From NCBI GenBank assembly GCA_016712715.1, contig JADJQM010000002.1:248001-312000 (forward strand): 64,000 nucleotides of DNA, read 5' to 3'. Positions 15,402-26,364 of the stretch are shown here, in pieces. Numbering within the stretch: position 1 is the first letter of the stretch; every line of letters begins with the position of its first letter. The position numbers and the translations under genes were made by a program. This DNA is from Rhodospirillaceae bacterium. Lineage in GTDB: Bacteria; Pseudomonadota; Alphaproteobacteria; Dongiales; Dongiaceae. Below the pieces are notes generated by a model, which had not been told where the DNA came from, did no database searches, and saw only the letters and a list, made by a program, of their open reading frames with translations.

Positions 15402-15714
15402 ATGAGCTTGCGCCCAGGATTTCAGCGTGCTCGCCTATGCCAACGGCTTCACCCACTGGCATTACCGGACAAGGGATTGCCTGGACCAGATCCTGGCTCC
15501 GGCGGGTGCCGGCACCGCCAACGACAATGCCTATTTCGCCGCGGCGGCCGAGATGCTGCGGCCGGGTGACCAGATCACCGTCAACCTCATCGGCGTGGAC
15601 CACATCGGTCTTGCGACCCTGGTCGCGGCAACGATCACGCAAGGCGCCGGGCCGCTCATGCTGCTGGTCTCAACCAGCGGCGACCAGTCTCCTGCCGGCC
15701 GGGTTGCCGCCTAG
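15402..15714 (+). pseudogene. Small phage-associated protein, apparently frameshifted near its start
   Basis: A strong ribosome site (CGGAGGGGAAA) precedes the ATG at 15402, but that frame leaves the conserved frame after a few codons. The family-like sequence, AQDFSVLAYANGFTHWHYRT and then DNAYFAAAAEMLRPGDQITVN, is in the next frame; removing one C near 15411 joins them as MSLAQDFSVLAY. The restored protein has 103 residues and resembles short proteins with a YGNGFTLWHY motif found in alphaproteobacterial prophage structural regions. Without repair, translation could only start at the GTG at 15427. The stop shares a CTAG with the convergent acuI-like gene. It marks the right edge of the prophage. 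Confidence 0.6.
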
Positions 15715-16697
15715 ACGCCGAGATCGACCACCACGCGGCCGCGCACCTTGCCTTCGAGGATCGCCTTGCCCAGCGCCGGCAGGTCTTCGAGGGTCGCGCG
15801 CTGGATCATGCCGTCGAGCTTTTCCATCGGCAAATCCTTGGTGAGCCGCGCCCAGGCGACCTTGCGGCGCATGAGCGGCGCCATCACCGAATCAACGCCC
15901 AGCAGCGAGACGCCGCGGATGATGAAGGGAATGACCGTGGTCTCCAGCTTGGTGCCGCCGGCCAGCCCACAGGCCGCGATGGCGCCGCGATATTTCATCT
16001 GCGGCAGGATGGCGGCCAAGGTCGAACCGCCGACGCTGTCGACGGCGCCCGCCCAGCGTTCGCTGTCCAGGGGCTTGCCGGACGGTGTCGCGATGCTGGC
16101 GCGGTCGATCACCTCGGCCGCACCCAGGCTTTTCAAATAATCCGCCTGTTCGGCGCGCCCGCTGGAACAGACGACCCGGTAGCCGAGGCGGGCCAGGATC
16201 GCGGTCGCGACACTGCCGACACCGCCGGCCGCCCCCGTCACCAGCACATCGCCATGGTCCGGCCGCAGCCCATGTTCCTCAAGCGCCATGACGCACAGCA
16301 TCGCCGTGAAGCCCGCTGTGCCGATCGCCATGGCACGTTCAGTGGACAGGCCCTTGGGCAGCGGCACCAGCCATTCGCCCTTGACCCGCGCCTTCTCGGC
16401 AAACCCGCCCCAATGCACTTCGCCGACGCGCCAGCCGGTCAGGATCACCTGGTCGCCGGCCTTGTAATCGCCATGCTGGCTTTCCAGCACGGTGCCGGCG
16501 AAATCGACGCCGCCGACATGCGGATAGGTCTTCACCAGCCGCCCCAGGCCGTTCAATACCAGCCCGTCCTTGTAGTTGAGCGTGCTGTTATGGACGCGCA
16601 CAAGCACGTCGCCCGCCGGCAACCGGTCATCCGGCAGATCCTCGATCGCGGACGTGACCTTGCCGTCCTTCTCCGTCAACAGCAGCGCTTTGAACAT
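15711..16697 (-). CDS. acuI: Acrylyl-CoA reductase (NADPH)-type MDR oxidoreductase, AcuI/YhdH family
   Basis: A 328-residue zinc-free medium-chain reductase that in this family reduces acrylyl-CoA to propionyl-CoA with NADPH. Diagnostic segments are NSTLNYKDGLVL (about 37-48), YPHVGGVDFAGTV, GWRVGEVHWGGFAEKARV, the Rossmann motif VTGAAGGVGSVA (about 150) and GLAGG. Zinc ligands are absent, as expected. Start at 16697 (MFKALLLTE), with GGGAGAGAG upstream. It is the last gene of a leftward operon with a thiolase (26-bp gap) and a dihydroorotase-like gene. The symbol is tentative because YhdH-type paralogues have other substrates. Confidence 0.8.
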   Translation of the reverse strand: MFKALLLTEKDGKVTSAIEDLPDDRLPAGDVLVRVHNSTLNYKDGLVLNGLGRLVKTYPHVGGVDFAGTVLESQHGDYKAGDQVILTGWRVGEVHWGGFAEKARVKGEWLVPLPKGLSTERAMAIGTAGFTAMLCVMALEEHGLRPDHGDVLVTGAAGGVGSVATAILARLGYRVVCSSGRAEQADYLKSLGAAEVIDRASIATPSGKPLDSERWAGAVDSVGGSTLAAILPQMKYRGAIAACGLAGGTKLETTVIPFIIRGVSLLGVDSVMAPLMRRKVAWARLTKDLPMEKLDGMIQRATLEDLPALGKAILEGKVRGRVVVDLGV

Positions 16698-16723
16698 CAC
16701 ACTCTCTCCCAAAATTCTGATCT

Positions 16724-17893
16724 TTACCGCACCCGTTCCAGGATACTCACATAGTTGGCGACTGCGGTGCCACCCATGTTGAAGAGGCCGGCCAGCGCCG
16801 CATCCTTGACCTGCATCTCGCCGGCCGTGCCGTCGAGCTGCATGGCGGCAAGCACATGCATGGAAACGCCGGTGGCGCCGATCGGATGACCCTTGGCCTT
16901 CAACCCGCCCGAGGCATTGACCGGCAGCCGGCCGTCCATCTCCGTCCAGCCTTCCAGGATGGCGCGTGCCCCCTGCCCCGCCGGGGTGAGGCCCATCGCC
17001 TCATATTCGATGAGTTCGGCGATGGTGAAGCAATCATGGGTCTCGACCAGCGACAGATCCGCAAGCGTCGCGCCGGCCTCGCCCAAGGCGCGCTGCCAAG
17101 CAAGGCGGCAGCCCTCGAAGGCAATCACGTCACGCTGCGACATGGGCAGGAAGTCATTCACCTGCGCGAGGCCGCGAAAGCCGATGGCGCGCGGTGCCCC
17201 CAGCGCCGTGTCGCCATCGGCCAAAACCAAGGCGGCAGCGCCGTCCGAGACCGGGCTGCAATCGGTCCGCTTCAGCGGTCCCGCGACCAGCGGATTCTTG
17301 TCCGAGACCGTGCGGCAGAACTCGCGCCCGAGATCCCGGCGCATCTGCGCGTAAGGATTGGCGACACCGTTTTTGTGATTCTTGGCGGCGATGGCGGCGA
17401 GCGCTTCCGACTGGTCGCCATAGCGCTGGAAATAGATTTCGGCGATGCGCCCGAACACGCCGGCAAAGCCGTCGGCGATGGCGGCCTCTTCCTTGACATA
17501 GCTCGCTTTCAGCAGATTGGCGCCGACCTCGGCCGGTGTCACCCGCGACATCTGCTCGGCACCGATCACCAGCACGCGCTTGGCCGACCCGGCAGCGATC
17601 TCCTTCAACCCCTGGAATACGGCGGCGCTGCCGGTGGCGCAGGCATTCTCGACCCGTGTCGCCGGCTTGAAGCGCAGCGCCGGATCGATGCCGAGTGCCA
17701 GGGAGGCCGGGAAATCCTGCGCCGAGAAGCCGGCATTGAAATGCCCGACATAGATCGCGTCGATATCGGCCGGTTCCAGTCCCGCATGCTGGATGGCGCC
17801 GGCACCCGCCTCGACAATCAGCGCTTCAAGGTCGCGCGCATCCTGCTTGCCGAAGGGCAGATGATGCCAGCCGATGATGGCGCCCTTGTGCAT
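16724..17893 (-). CDS. Thiolase family protein (SCP2-thiolase-like acyl-CoA acetyltransferase)
   Basis: A 389-residue thiolase. The nucleophilic Cys is C85 in RVENACATGSAA and the catalytic His lies in KAKGHPIGATGVS near the C-terminus. The second Cys of classical thiolases (CxGGG) is replaced by FNMGGTAVANY, as in the SCP2-like branch, which tends to act in degradation of branched or modified acyl-CoAs. It follows the dihydroorotase-like gene after three bases and precedes the AcuI-like gene by 26 bases, so the three are almost certainly co-transcribed. The physiological substrate is unknown. Confidence 0.85.
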   Translation of the reverse strand: MHKGAIIGWHHLPFGKQDARDLEALIVEAGAGAIQHAGLEPADIDAIYVGHFNAGFSAQDFPASLALGIDPALRFKPATRVENACATGSAAVFQGLKEIAAGSAKRVLVIGAEQMSRVTPAEVGANLLKASYVKEEAAIADGFAGVFGRIAEIYFQRYGDQSEALAAIAAKNHKNGVANPYAQMRRDLGREFCRTVSDKNPLVAGPLKRTDCSPVSDGAAALVLADGDTALGAPRAIGFRGLAQVNDFLPMSQRDVIAFEGCRLAWQRALGEAGATLADLSLVETHDCFTIAELIEYEAMGLTPAGQGARAILEGWTEMDGRLPVNASGGLKAKGHPIGATGVSMHVLAAMQLDGTAGEMQVKDAALAGLFNMGGTAVANYVSILERVR

Positions 17894-17896
17894 GGG

Positions 17897-19240
17897 TCAA
17901 TCCTGCGGCTGGATGGTTTCCTGGAACCGCACCGGTGCACCCGCGGGGCGCCCCAGCAATTCGCCGTCGCGCATGACGATGTCGCCGCGGATGATGGTGG
18001 CAATCGGCCAGCCGGTCACGTCCATGCCATGATAGGGTGTCCAGCCGGCCTTGGTCGCCATCCACTCATTGGTGATGGTACGTTTGGCTTTGAGATCCAC
18101 CACCGAAAAATCGGCGTCATAGCCCACGGCAATGCGCCCCTTGCCGCGGATGTTGTAGATCCGCGCCGGCCCAGCGCTGGTAAGATCGATGAGCCTTGCC
18201 AAGGTGAGGCGCCCCTCATGCATGTGGTTCAGCATCACCGGCAGCAGGGTCTGCACGCCGGGCATGCCGGAGGGGCTCTGCGGATAAGGCCGTGCCTTTT
18301 CCTCCAGCGTATGCGGCGCATGGTCGGACCCGATGCAATCGACGATGCCGCTCCGGACCGCCCGCCAGATCCCGTCCTGGTGATGCTGGTCGCGGACCGG
18401 CGGGTTCATCTGCGCGAGTGTGCCGAGGCGCTGGTAGCAATCCGGTGCCGCCAGGGTCAGGTGATGGGTCAGCACCTCGACCGTCGCGATATCCTTATGG
18501 TCCTTGAAGATCTCCATCTCGTCGGCGGTCGAGATATGGAGCACATGCACGCGCCGCCCGGCGAGGCGCGCGATCTTGAGCAGGCGATTGGTCGAACGCA
18601 CCGCGGTCTCGACATCGCGCCAATGCGGATGGAGGCTCGGATCACCACTGTCCTTCACCAAAGCGAGGCGCTCCCGGAGGCGCATCTCATCCTCGGAATG
18701 AATGGCGACGCGCCGCTTGCCGTGGCGCAAGACACTTTCCAGCGTCTCGTCATCCGCCACCAGCAGCGAACCCGTCGAGGACCCCATGAAGATCTTCACC
18801 CCGGCGCAGCCCGGCAGCATTTCCAGCTCGCCCAGCCGGTCGGCATTCTCGTCCGAGGCGCCGATGAAGAACGCATGATCGACCCAGGCGCGCCCCTTGG
18901 CCCGGGTCAGCTTGTCGTTGAGGTCCTTACCGTCCAGCGTGTTGGGATTGGTGTTGGGCATTTCGAAGATGGCGGTGACCCCGCCCAAAGCCGCCCCGGC
19001 CGTGCCGCTGGCCAGATCCTCCTTGTGTTCGAGGCCTGGCTCGCGGAAGTGAACCTGGGTATCGATGACACCAGGGAGGATGGTGAGGCCCGTGGCATCG
19101 ATCTCCTGCGCCGCCACCCCGGACGGCAGCTTCCCCAGTTCAGCCACGCGCCGCTCGCGCACGCCGATATCGAGGCTTTCCATCCCATTGGGTGTGGCCA
19201 CCGACCCGTTCCGGATGATGAGGTCAAAGGACGCGTCCAT
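17897..19240 (-). CDS. Dihydroorotase-like cyclic amidohydrolase
   Basis: A 447-residue amidohydrolase-fold enzyme annotated as dihydroorotase in related genomes. Residues 55-65 read PGVIDTQVHFREPG: the first His of the usual HxH metal motif is Gln. Other active-site segments are present: GVKIFMGSSTGSL (carboxylated Lys region), the His of VEVLTHHLTL and SDHAPHT. ATG at 19240 has AAAGGTG nine bases upstream; a GTG three codons earlier is possible. It heads an operon with a thiolase and an acrylyl-CoA reductase, not with pyrimidine genes, so a catabolic role is as likely as pyrimidine synthesis. Confidence 0.75.
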   Translation of the reverse strand: MDASFDLIIRNGSVATPNGMESLDIGVRERRVAELGKLPSGVAAQEIDATGLTILPGVIDTQVHFREPGLEHKEDLASGTAGAALGGVTAIFEMPNTNPNTLDGKDLNDKLTRAKGRAWVDHAFFIGASDENADRLGELEMLPGCAGVKIFMGSSTGSLLVADDETLESVLRHGKRRVAIHSEDEMRLRERLALVKDSGDPSLHPHWRDVETAVRSTNRLLKIARLAGRRVHVLHISTADEMEIFKDHKDIATVEVLTHHLTLAAPDCYQRLGTLAQMNPPVRDQHHQDGIWRAVRSGIVDCIGSDHAPHTLEEKARPYPQSPSGMPGVQTLLPVMLNHMHEGRLTLARLIDLTSAGPARIYNIRGKGRIAVGYDADFSVVDLKAKRTITNEWMATKAGWTPYHGMDVTGWPIATIIRGDIVMRDGELLGRPAGAPVRFQETIQPQD

Positions 19241-19469
19241 GCCGCACACCTTTCTGCTTGGCTGAATTCTATCCCCTGATCTCTATCCCTTTGAGCGGAA
19301 AGGGTGCAAGTGCCCCGACACATGCCGCGACTCGTGGTTGCCATAAACGCACCTGCAACCCCTGCTAAACCGTGACGCCGCCTTGCCTTTGGGGTACTAT
19401 CCGGGGCGGGCGACAGGGTTATTTGCAGCGGCCGCGTGCCAATATGGGCGGGGAGATGATCAGACCGTG

Positions 19470-19670
19470 ATGATCGGCCTAAACGATTTGCGGGTGCAGC
19501 TCGAAGAACTGCGCTCCGAACACCGCGATCTCGATGAGGCCATCCGCGCCATGGCCGAGGCCTCGCCCTTCAACCAATTGCAGATCCAGCGCCTCAAGAA
19601 GCGCAAACTGGCCCTGAAGGACCAGATCATCAAGCTCGAGAGCAAACTGCTCCCGGATATCATTGCGTAG
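19470..19670 (+). CDS. YdcH-like DUF465 protein
   Basis: A 66-residue protein, mostly one charged helical hairpin (LRVQLEELRSEHRDLDEAIRAM then QIQRLKKRKLALKDQIIKLES), the signature of the small DUF465/YdcH family widespread in alphaproteobacteria. Its molecular role is not known. The ATG at 19470 gives the family-like N-terminus MIGLNDLRVQ; in-frame codons upstream to 19383 look non-coding. The nearest purine-rich stretch, GGGGAG, is about 14 bases upstream, so the start is somewhat uncertain. Confidence 0.75.
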   Translation: MIGLNDLRVQLEELRSEHRDLDEAIRAMAEASPFNQLQIQRLKKRKLALKDQIIKLESKLLPDIIA

Positions 19671-19748
19671 GGTCGCCTGCCGTTCCTTCCCTTCATTGTG
19701 GTCGTCCAGCAGGCAGTTGCGCACCAGCACCTAGCATGCCAACAACCC

Positions 19749-22022
<2,274 letters not shown>

Positions 22023-22023
<1 letters not shown>

Positions 22024-22865
22024 TGAGCGTTGTGACCGAGCTCTCGCGCCAGCGCTGCTTCGGCGGCTGGCAGCTATACCTCCGCCACGACAGCAGCGAG
22101 ATCGGCTTGGCCGCGAAATTCTCGGTCTATCTGCCGCCCGCTGCCGAGAAAGGCCCGGTCCCGGCGCTGACCTATCTCGCCGGCCTCACCTGCACCGAAG
22201 ACACGTTCATGATCAAGGCCGGCGCCCAGCGCCTGGCGTCGGAACTGGGATTGATGCTGGTGGCACCCGACACCTCCCCGCGCGGCACGGATTTCCCCGG
22301 CCAGGCCGACAATTGGGATTTTGGTGTCGGCGCCGGATTCTATGTCGATGCGACCGAAGCGCCGTGGAAACAGAACTGGCGCATGTATTCATATGTGACC
22401 AGGGAATTGCCCGCACTCATCGCCGCCAACTACCCGGTCGATGTGGCAAGGCGCGGTATCTTCGGCCATTCCATGGGCGGCCATGGCGCGCTGGTCTGCG
22501 GCCTGCGCAATCCTGATCTTTATCGCTCGGTCTCGGCCTTCGCGCCGATTTCGAATCCCATGAACTGCCCCTGGGGCGAGAAGGCCTTCACCGGCTATCT
22601 GGGCACCGACCGCAGCACATGGTCGGCCTATGACGCGAGCGTATTGATGGCTGCGAAGGCACACCCGGCGCATATCCTGGTCGACCAGGGCGAGGCGGAC
22701 CAGTTCCTGGCCGAGCAACTGCATCCCCACGCACTGGAGGCGGCCGCCAAGGTCTCAGGCCAGAAGCTGCATCTGCGCCGCCACGAAGGCTACGATCACG
22801 GCTATTATTTCATCCAGACCTTCATGGAAGATCACCTGCGCCATCATGCGCGGGTGTTGGGTTAG
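22023..22865 (+). CDS. fghA: S-formylglutathione hydrolase
   Basis: A 280-residue alpha/beta hydrolase that converts S-formylglutathione to formate and glutathione. The catalytic triad is visible as FGHSMGGHG (Ser, about 147), VDQGEADQF (Asp, about 223) and EGYDHGYYF (His, about 256). The segment LAGLTCTEDTFMIKAGAQR near residue 52 is also family-specific. The ATG shares a base with the stop of frmA (TGATG), so translation is coupled. Size is normal for the family. Confidence 0.95.
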
Positions 22866-22890
22866 AACCGTCAGTTCCGCCCCCCTCCTA

Positions 22891-22974
22891 CCTCCCCCCT
22901 GAAGGTGGGAGGTTCTAGAGCGAGGTGGTCGGAGCAAAGTCAGGTGGAAAGCCCTCCCACCTTTAGGGGGGAGG
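22891..22974. repeat. Inverted pair of 22-bp palindromic repeats (CCTCCCACCTTNAGGGGGGAGG type)
   Basis: The right arm CCTCCCACCTTTAGGGGGGAGG (22953-22974; 22 bp, shown as CCTCCCACCTT + TAGGGGGGAGG) and the inverted left arm at 22891-22912 differ at one position and are 40 bp apart. They fill the spacer between convergent fghA and the metalloprotease gene. A related arm occurs at 62143-62163 and a variant hairpin at 45356-45378. Likely a bidirectional terminator or REP element. Confidence 0.75.
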
Positions 22975-22997
22975 GTTGGGTGGGGGGCCCCCAGCGC

Positions 22998-23426
22998 CTA
23001 CTCCTCCACCATCCGCTCCACCGCGTCCATCTCGGCATCGGAATAGCCGAAATGATGGCCGATCTCATGCACCACGAGATGGCGGATCAGCGTCTCCAGC
23101 GGCACATCCTCCTCCGCCCACCAATCCAGGATGGCGCGGCGATAGAGGAAGACGATGTCGAGCCCTGTGGGATCGTCATGGCCGCGGTCGGTGAGCGGCA
23201 CGCCGCGATAGAGGCCGGCAAGCTCGAACGGGTCGGCGATGCCCATCTCATCCAGCGTCTCGACATCGGCGAACTCCTCGACGCGGAGCGCCACATTGCT
23301 GCAGCGGATGAGGAACTCGGCCGGCAGGGATTGAAGCACCCGGCGGCCCATTTCCTCGATCTCGCCGGCACTGGGCGGCGCGCCGAAGAAACGCAGCGGA
23401 TCGGTCGCCTCTGATGGGTCGGACAT
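22998..23426 (-). CDS. Minimal zinc metallopeptidase family protein (DUF1025/Zincin_1)
   Basis: A 142-residue cytosolic protein with the minimal zincin signature HEIGHHFG near residue 122 (HExxH) and a downstream Asp/Glu-rich helix (YSDAEMDAVERM). The central segment GLDIVFLYRRAILDWWAEEDVPLETLIRHLVVHE is typical of this actinobacterial/proteobacterial family. Start at 23426 has CAGGAG six bases upstream. Substrates are not known. Overall acidic, of standard length, and monocistronic here. Confidence 0.85.
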   Translation of the reverse strand: MSDPSEATDPLRFFGAPPSAGEIEEMGRRVLQSLPAEFLIRCSNVALRVEEFADVETLDEMGIADPFELAGLYRGVPLTDRGHDDPTGLDIVFLYRRAILDWWAEEDVPLETLIRHLVVHEIGHHFGYSDAEMDAVERMVEE

Positions 23427-23482
23427 GGTGGGCTCCTGCGGTGTGGGTGGATTAGACCCCGGCCGTGGCGCCCGGCGCAAGC

Positions 23483-23581
23483 TCAGCCGAACAGGTCGGA
23501 CTTTACGGCGAGATAGGCGATGGAAAGGACCATGAGCGATTGCGCGAGCAGGCTCAGGGTCAGGAATAGCGGCTTGGTCAT
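23483..23581 (-). CDS. Tiny single-helix membrane protein (32 aa)
   Basis: MTKPLFLTLSLLAQSLMVLSI followed by AYLAVKSDLFG: a short N-terminus, one hydrophobic helix of about 20 residues and a short polar tail, like small regulatory or subunit membrane proteins. The ribosome site is weak. It lies 20 bases downstream of another tiny hydrophobic frame in the same direction, which increases the chance that both are real. No family is recognised. Confidence 0.35.
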   Translation of the reverse strand: MTKPLFLTLSLLAQSLMVLSIAYLAVKSDLFG

Positions 23582-23601
23582 CTCGGTCGTGCCCCCGCGC
23601 G

Positions 23602-23691
23602 TTACGCATTGCCGCCGGCCAGCGCCAGGACCATGACGAAGACCGAGAGCAAAGTGAGGCGGGCACTGATGGTAACCAGACTGTCGAACAC
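23602..23691 (-). CDS. Tiny single-helix membrane protein (29 aa, GTG start)
   Basis: Reading MFDSLVTISARLTLLSVFVM then VLALAGGNA: one hydrophobic helix after a short amphipathic start. The GTG at 23691 has AGGGGA about ten bases upstream. It is immediately followed by the 32-residue membrane frame. Both are below the size usually annotated, so expression needs proof. The 279 bases between this ORF and the DUF294 gene contain nothing I can support. Confidence 0.35.
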   Translation of the reverse strand: MFDSLVTISARLTLLSVFVMVLALAGGNA

Positions 23692-23970
23692 GGCGGTAAT
23701 CCCCTGATGGCAAATAGCGGGTTAAGGTTGATGGAAACGACTTGCCCTCAATCTGGCGAAGATCGCGCTTTCGCGCAGTGATCCCGGTCACCAGATCCCC
23801 GAAGGGCAGCAATCGTCCGGCACCCCCGTTGAATGCCTGGGCGAGATGGCGGCTTCGAGCCGGAAATGTGGCAAAATCAGGGGCTTCTGGCGGTGGTGGT
23901 GGGGCACCCTGGAAGGCGATGGGCCGTTTAACCGGGCGCCTTTGTGACGCCGGTCACCGCTGGATCCTTG

Positions 23971-25400
23971 CTAAACCAGCGCCGGCCTGACGATGAGATC
24001 GATCACCGAGGCGATCTTCAAGCCGTCCTTCAAGCGCTCCTGGTCGAAATCGAGCAGGCGCTTCACCTCGACCTCCGGCCCCGGCGCGCGGCCCTTGGCG
24101 ATGTCGGCAAGCTGCTGCGCCAGCATCAGGCGCAGCGCCATGTCATGGGCATCGGTGATGCGCAGCAGGTCGTCGCGCTGACGCGGCCGGCCTTCCGCGC
24201 CGCCTCCCAGCGCAATTCGGTCTCCAGCGCCGTGCTGCCCAGGCTTAAGCTGAGGACCCGGGCGCCCGACACGATCGGCAGCAGGGCGCCGCGTTTCAGG
24301 TTGAGGCGCCCGCCCTTGGTCTTCATGCCGCCGAAGAGGCCGATCTGTGCTTCGAACTTGCCGATCGAGGCGGCAAGGCGCTTGAGGAACATCGGCTGGC
24401 GGCCAAGCTCCGCCGCCAGCTTGCGCAGCTCGGCTGCCAGCGCCAGATCGCCATAGGCCGGGCGGAAATCGAAGAAGATGTCGGCGTTGAGCAGCGCCAC
24501 TTCATCATCGCTCGCGACCCACAGGCCGATGCGCTTGCGCCAGCCGGCAAGGTTGTGGCGGCATTCGCGGTTGCTGGCCATCACGTCGCCACGGCAGAAG
24601 GGGATGCCGATCTCATCCAGGATGGCCGAACAATGCCGGCCGAATTTCTCGAACCAGGGATAATCATCCACCGCTCCGTCATGCACCAGGGCATGGTCCT
24701 GGTCGGCGGCGAGCAGGCTCTCGCCCCGGCCGGCCGAACCCAGCACCAGGAAGCACCAGCCGGCCGGTGCCGGACCGTCACTGGCCAGCATCAGACCTTC
24801 GGCCAAGGCACCCACCCGCGCATAGACATCGCGCAGCACGGCGGCCAAGGCACCTGCGATCTGGCGCGGCGGCACACCTTCGGCCATCAAGGCCGTGGCA
24901 AGGCGCGGCAGGGCCGACACCACATCCTTCAGGCTCTGCGCATCCGGCGCTTCTTCCGCATCGGCCGACAGCAGCAGCGCATCGTCGGCCCGCAGCTTCA
25001 ACAGCGCGCTCATGCTGACGACACCCAAGGCCGCGCCGCTTGCCGGATCGGCCACGATAAGGTGCCGCGTGTTATGGCGGCGCAGATCGGTCAGCGCCTC
25101 GAAGATGAAGGCACCGGGCGGCAAGCTCGCCACCTCGCGCGACATCACCGCGCCGATCGGTTGCGACAAGGTCTCCGGCTTCGCCGCGTGATGGGCAAGG
25201 TCGCGGTCGGTGATGAGGCCCACGGCGCGGCCGCCCGCATCGAGGATGGCCAGCGCGCCCACGCGCTTTGCCACCATCATGGCGGCCGCGGCGGTCAGCG
25301 GCGCGGCGGCGTCGATGGCGATGACCGGGCTGCGCATCACCTCGGCCAGGCGGTGGCGATAGGCGAAGGCGTCGATGCGCTGGACGATTTCCGGGGTCAT
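23971..25400 (-). pseudogene. CBS-domain / DUF294 nucleotidyltransferase-like protein, one apparent frameshift
   Basis: The start at 25400 (MTPEIVQRIDAFAY) leads into two CBS domains (about residues 20-135), then the DUF294 nucleotidyltransferase-like domain with LGSAGRGESLLAADQDHALV (about 228-247) and the C-terminal DUF294_C domain. The frame breaks near 24175-24185: it continues off-family to a stop at 24126, whereas the adjacent frame reads DDLLRITDAHDMALRLMLAQQ and then GPEVEVKRLLDFDQERLK to a natural stop at 23971. One missing base would restore a 476-residue protein of normal length. Such proteins probably sense nucleotides and pair with the adjacent exonuclease gene 16 bp upstream. 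Confidence 0.75.
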
Positions 25401-25416
25401 GGCCAGCGCTGCTCCC

Positions 25417-26166
25417 CTACCAGTGCCAGCGGCGCGGATGCTGCAGGATCGCCGCCCGCTCGAAGGCCAAGGCCTCGCCCAGGGTCGAGATGCCATGCTC
25501 GATCAGCAGCGGCACCAGCTTCAGGAACAGGCGCCCGGTGGCTTCCGCATCGCCCCGCGCGGTATGTCGGCCGATGACCTCGATGTCGAAGGCGGCGCAG
25601 CAGGGGGTGAGGTCGCGGTGCCGCTCGCCCGGATGGAGTGCTGCGTAAAGGAGGGCCGTATCGAGGGCCACCGGCGGCTGCAGTTTTCCGCCCAGGCGCC
25701 GCACCTCGCGCCCCAAGATGGCGAGGTCGAAATAGATCTGGTGGCCGATGATCAATCCATCCTGCAGATGCCGGTGCAGTTCCGGCCAATGCTGCTGGAA
25801 ATCGCCCACCCCAGCCACCATGTCGTCCACGATGCCGTGAAAGGCGGTGGAGGCCGCCGGGATCGGCCGCCTTGGATCGATCAGCCGGTCGAAAAGGGGT
25901 GCGTCCGTCAGGTTGCCTTGTGCGAGGCGATAGCCAGCCGCCGAGATGATGCGGTCGCTCCGGACATTGAGGCCGGTCGTTTCCGTGTCGAGCACCAGGG
26001 CGGTGAGCGCCAAGAGCGGCGTGCTGGGCGCCGGCGGCAGGCCGCAATGGAGCGGCTGGCTGGGCCGCCGCAGGCTGCGCCAGAGCCTTGCCCCCGCCGA
26101 CCGCAAGGTCGGGCGCGCAAGCGGTGGCGCCAGAAATGACCCGCGATCCACCGCCAATATCTTCAC
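25417..26166 (-). CDS. 3'-5' exonuclease, DnaQ/DEDDh family
   Basis: A 249-residue protein from the chosen GTG at 26166; the frame is open to 26325 and the true start is uncertain. Exonuclease motifs are Exo I LDTETTGL (about 81-88), HGIVDDMV, Exo II GHQIYFDLAIL (about 142-152) and Exo III HTARGDAEAT (about 207-216), giving the DEDDh set. It resembles exonucleases encoded next to CBS-DUF294 proteins rather than the replicative epsilon subunit. It ends 16 bp before the DUF294 gene and probably shares its mRNA. Confidence 0.8.
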   Translation of the reverse strand: MKILAVDRGSFLAPPLARPTLRSAGARLWRSLRRPSQPLHCGLPPAPSTPLLALTALVLDTETTGLNVRSDRIISAAGYRLAQGNLTDAPLFDRLIDPRRPIPAASTAFHGIVDDMVAGVGDFQQHWPELHRHLQDGLIIGHQIYFDLAILGREVRRLGGKLQPPVALDTALLYAALHPGERHRDLTPCCAAFDIEVIGRHTARGDAEATGRLFLKLVPLLIEHGISTLGEALAFERAAILQHPRRWHW

Positions 26167-26364
26167 TCCCGCTGCCTGAGGCCTCGCCCCGAGCTTACGG
26201 CACCCGGCACAAAGCTGGCCATCGCGAAGTGAGCCTGTTCCCTGCGACACCACGATGCGGGTCGGGCTGGAACCGATCCTGGCGGCCGGGAAGCGCCGAT
26301 CCGGGAAGCCGCGCCGCCCCGGCAACCTTGCCGAATGCGGGTTTCGCCTTGCCGCGACCGGCGC

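Noticed and set aside
17897..19240. Calling the dihydroorotase-like gene inactive because of the His-to-Gln change
   Set aside because: The same DTQVHFREPG-type sequence is, as far as I know, common in intact alphaproteobacterial homologues, so it is a family trait rather than a local mutation.
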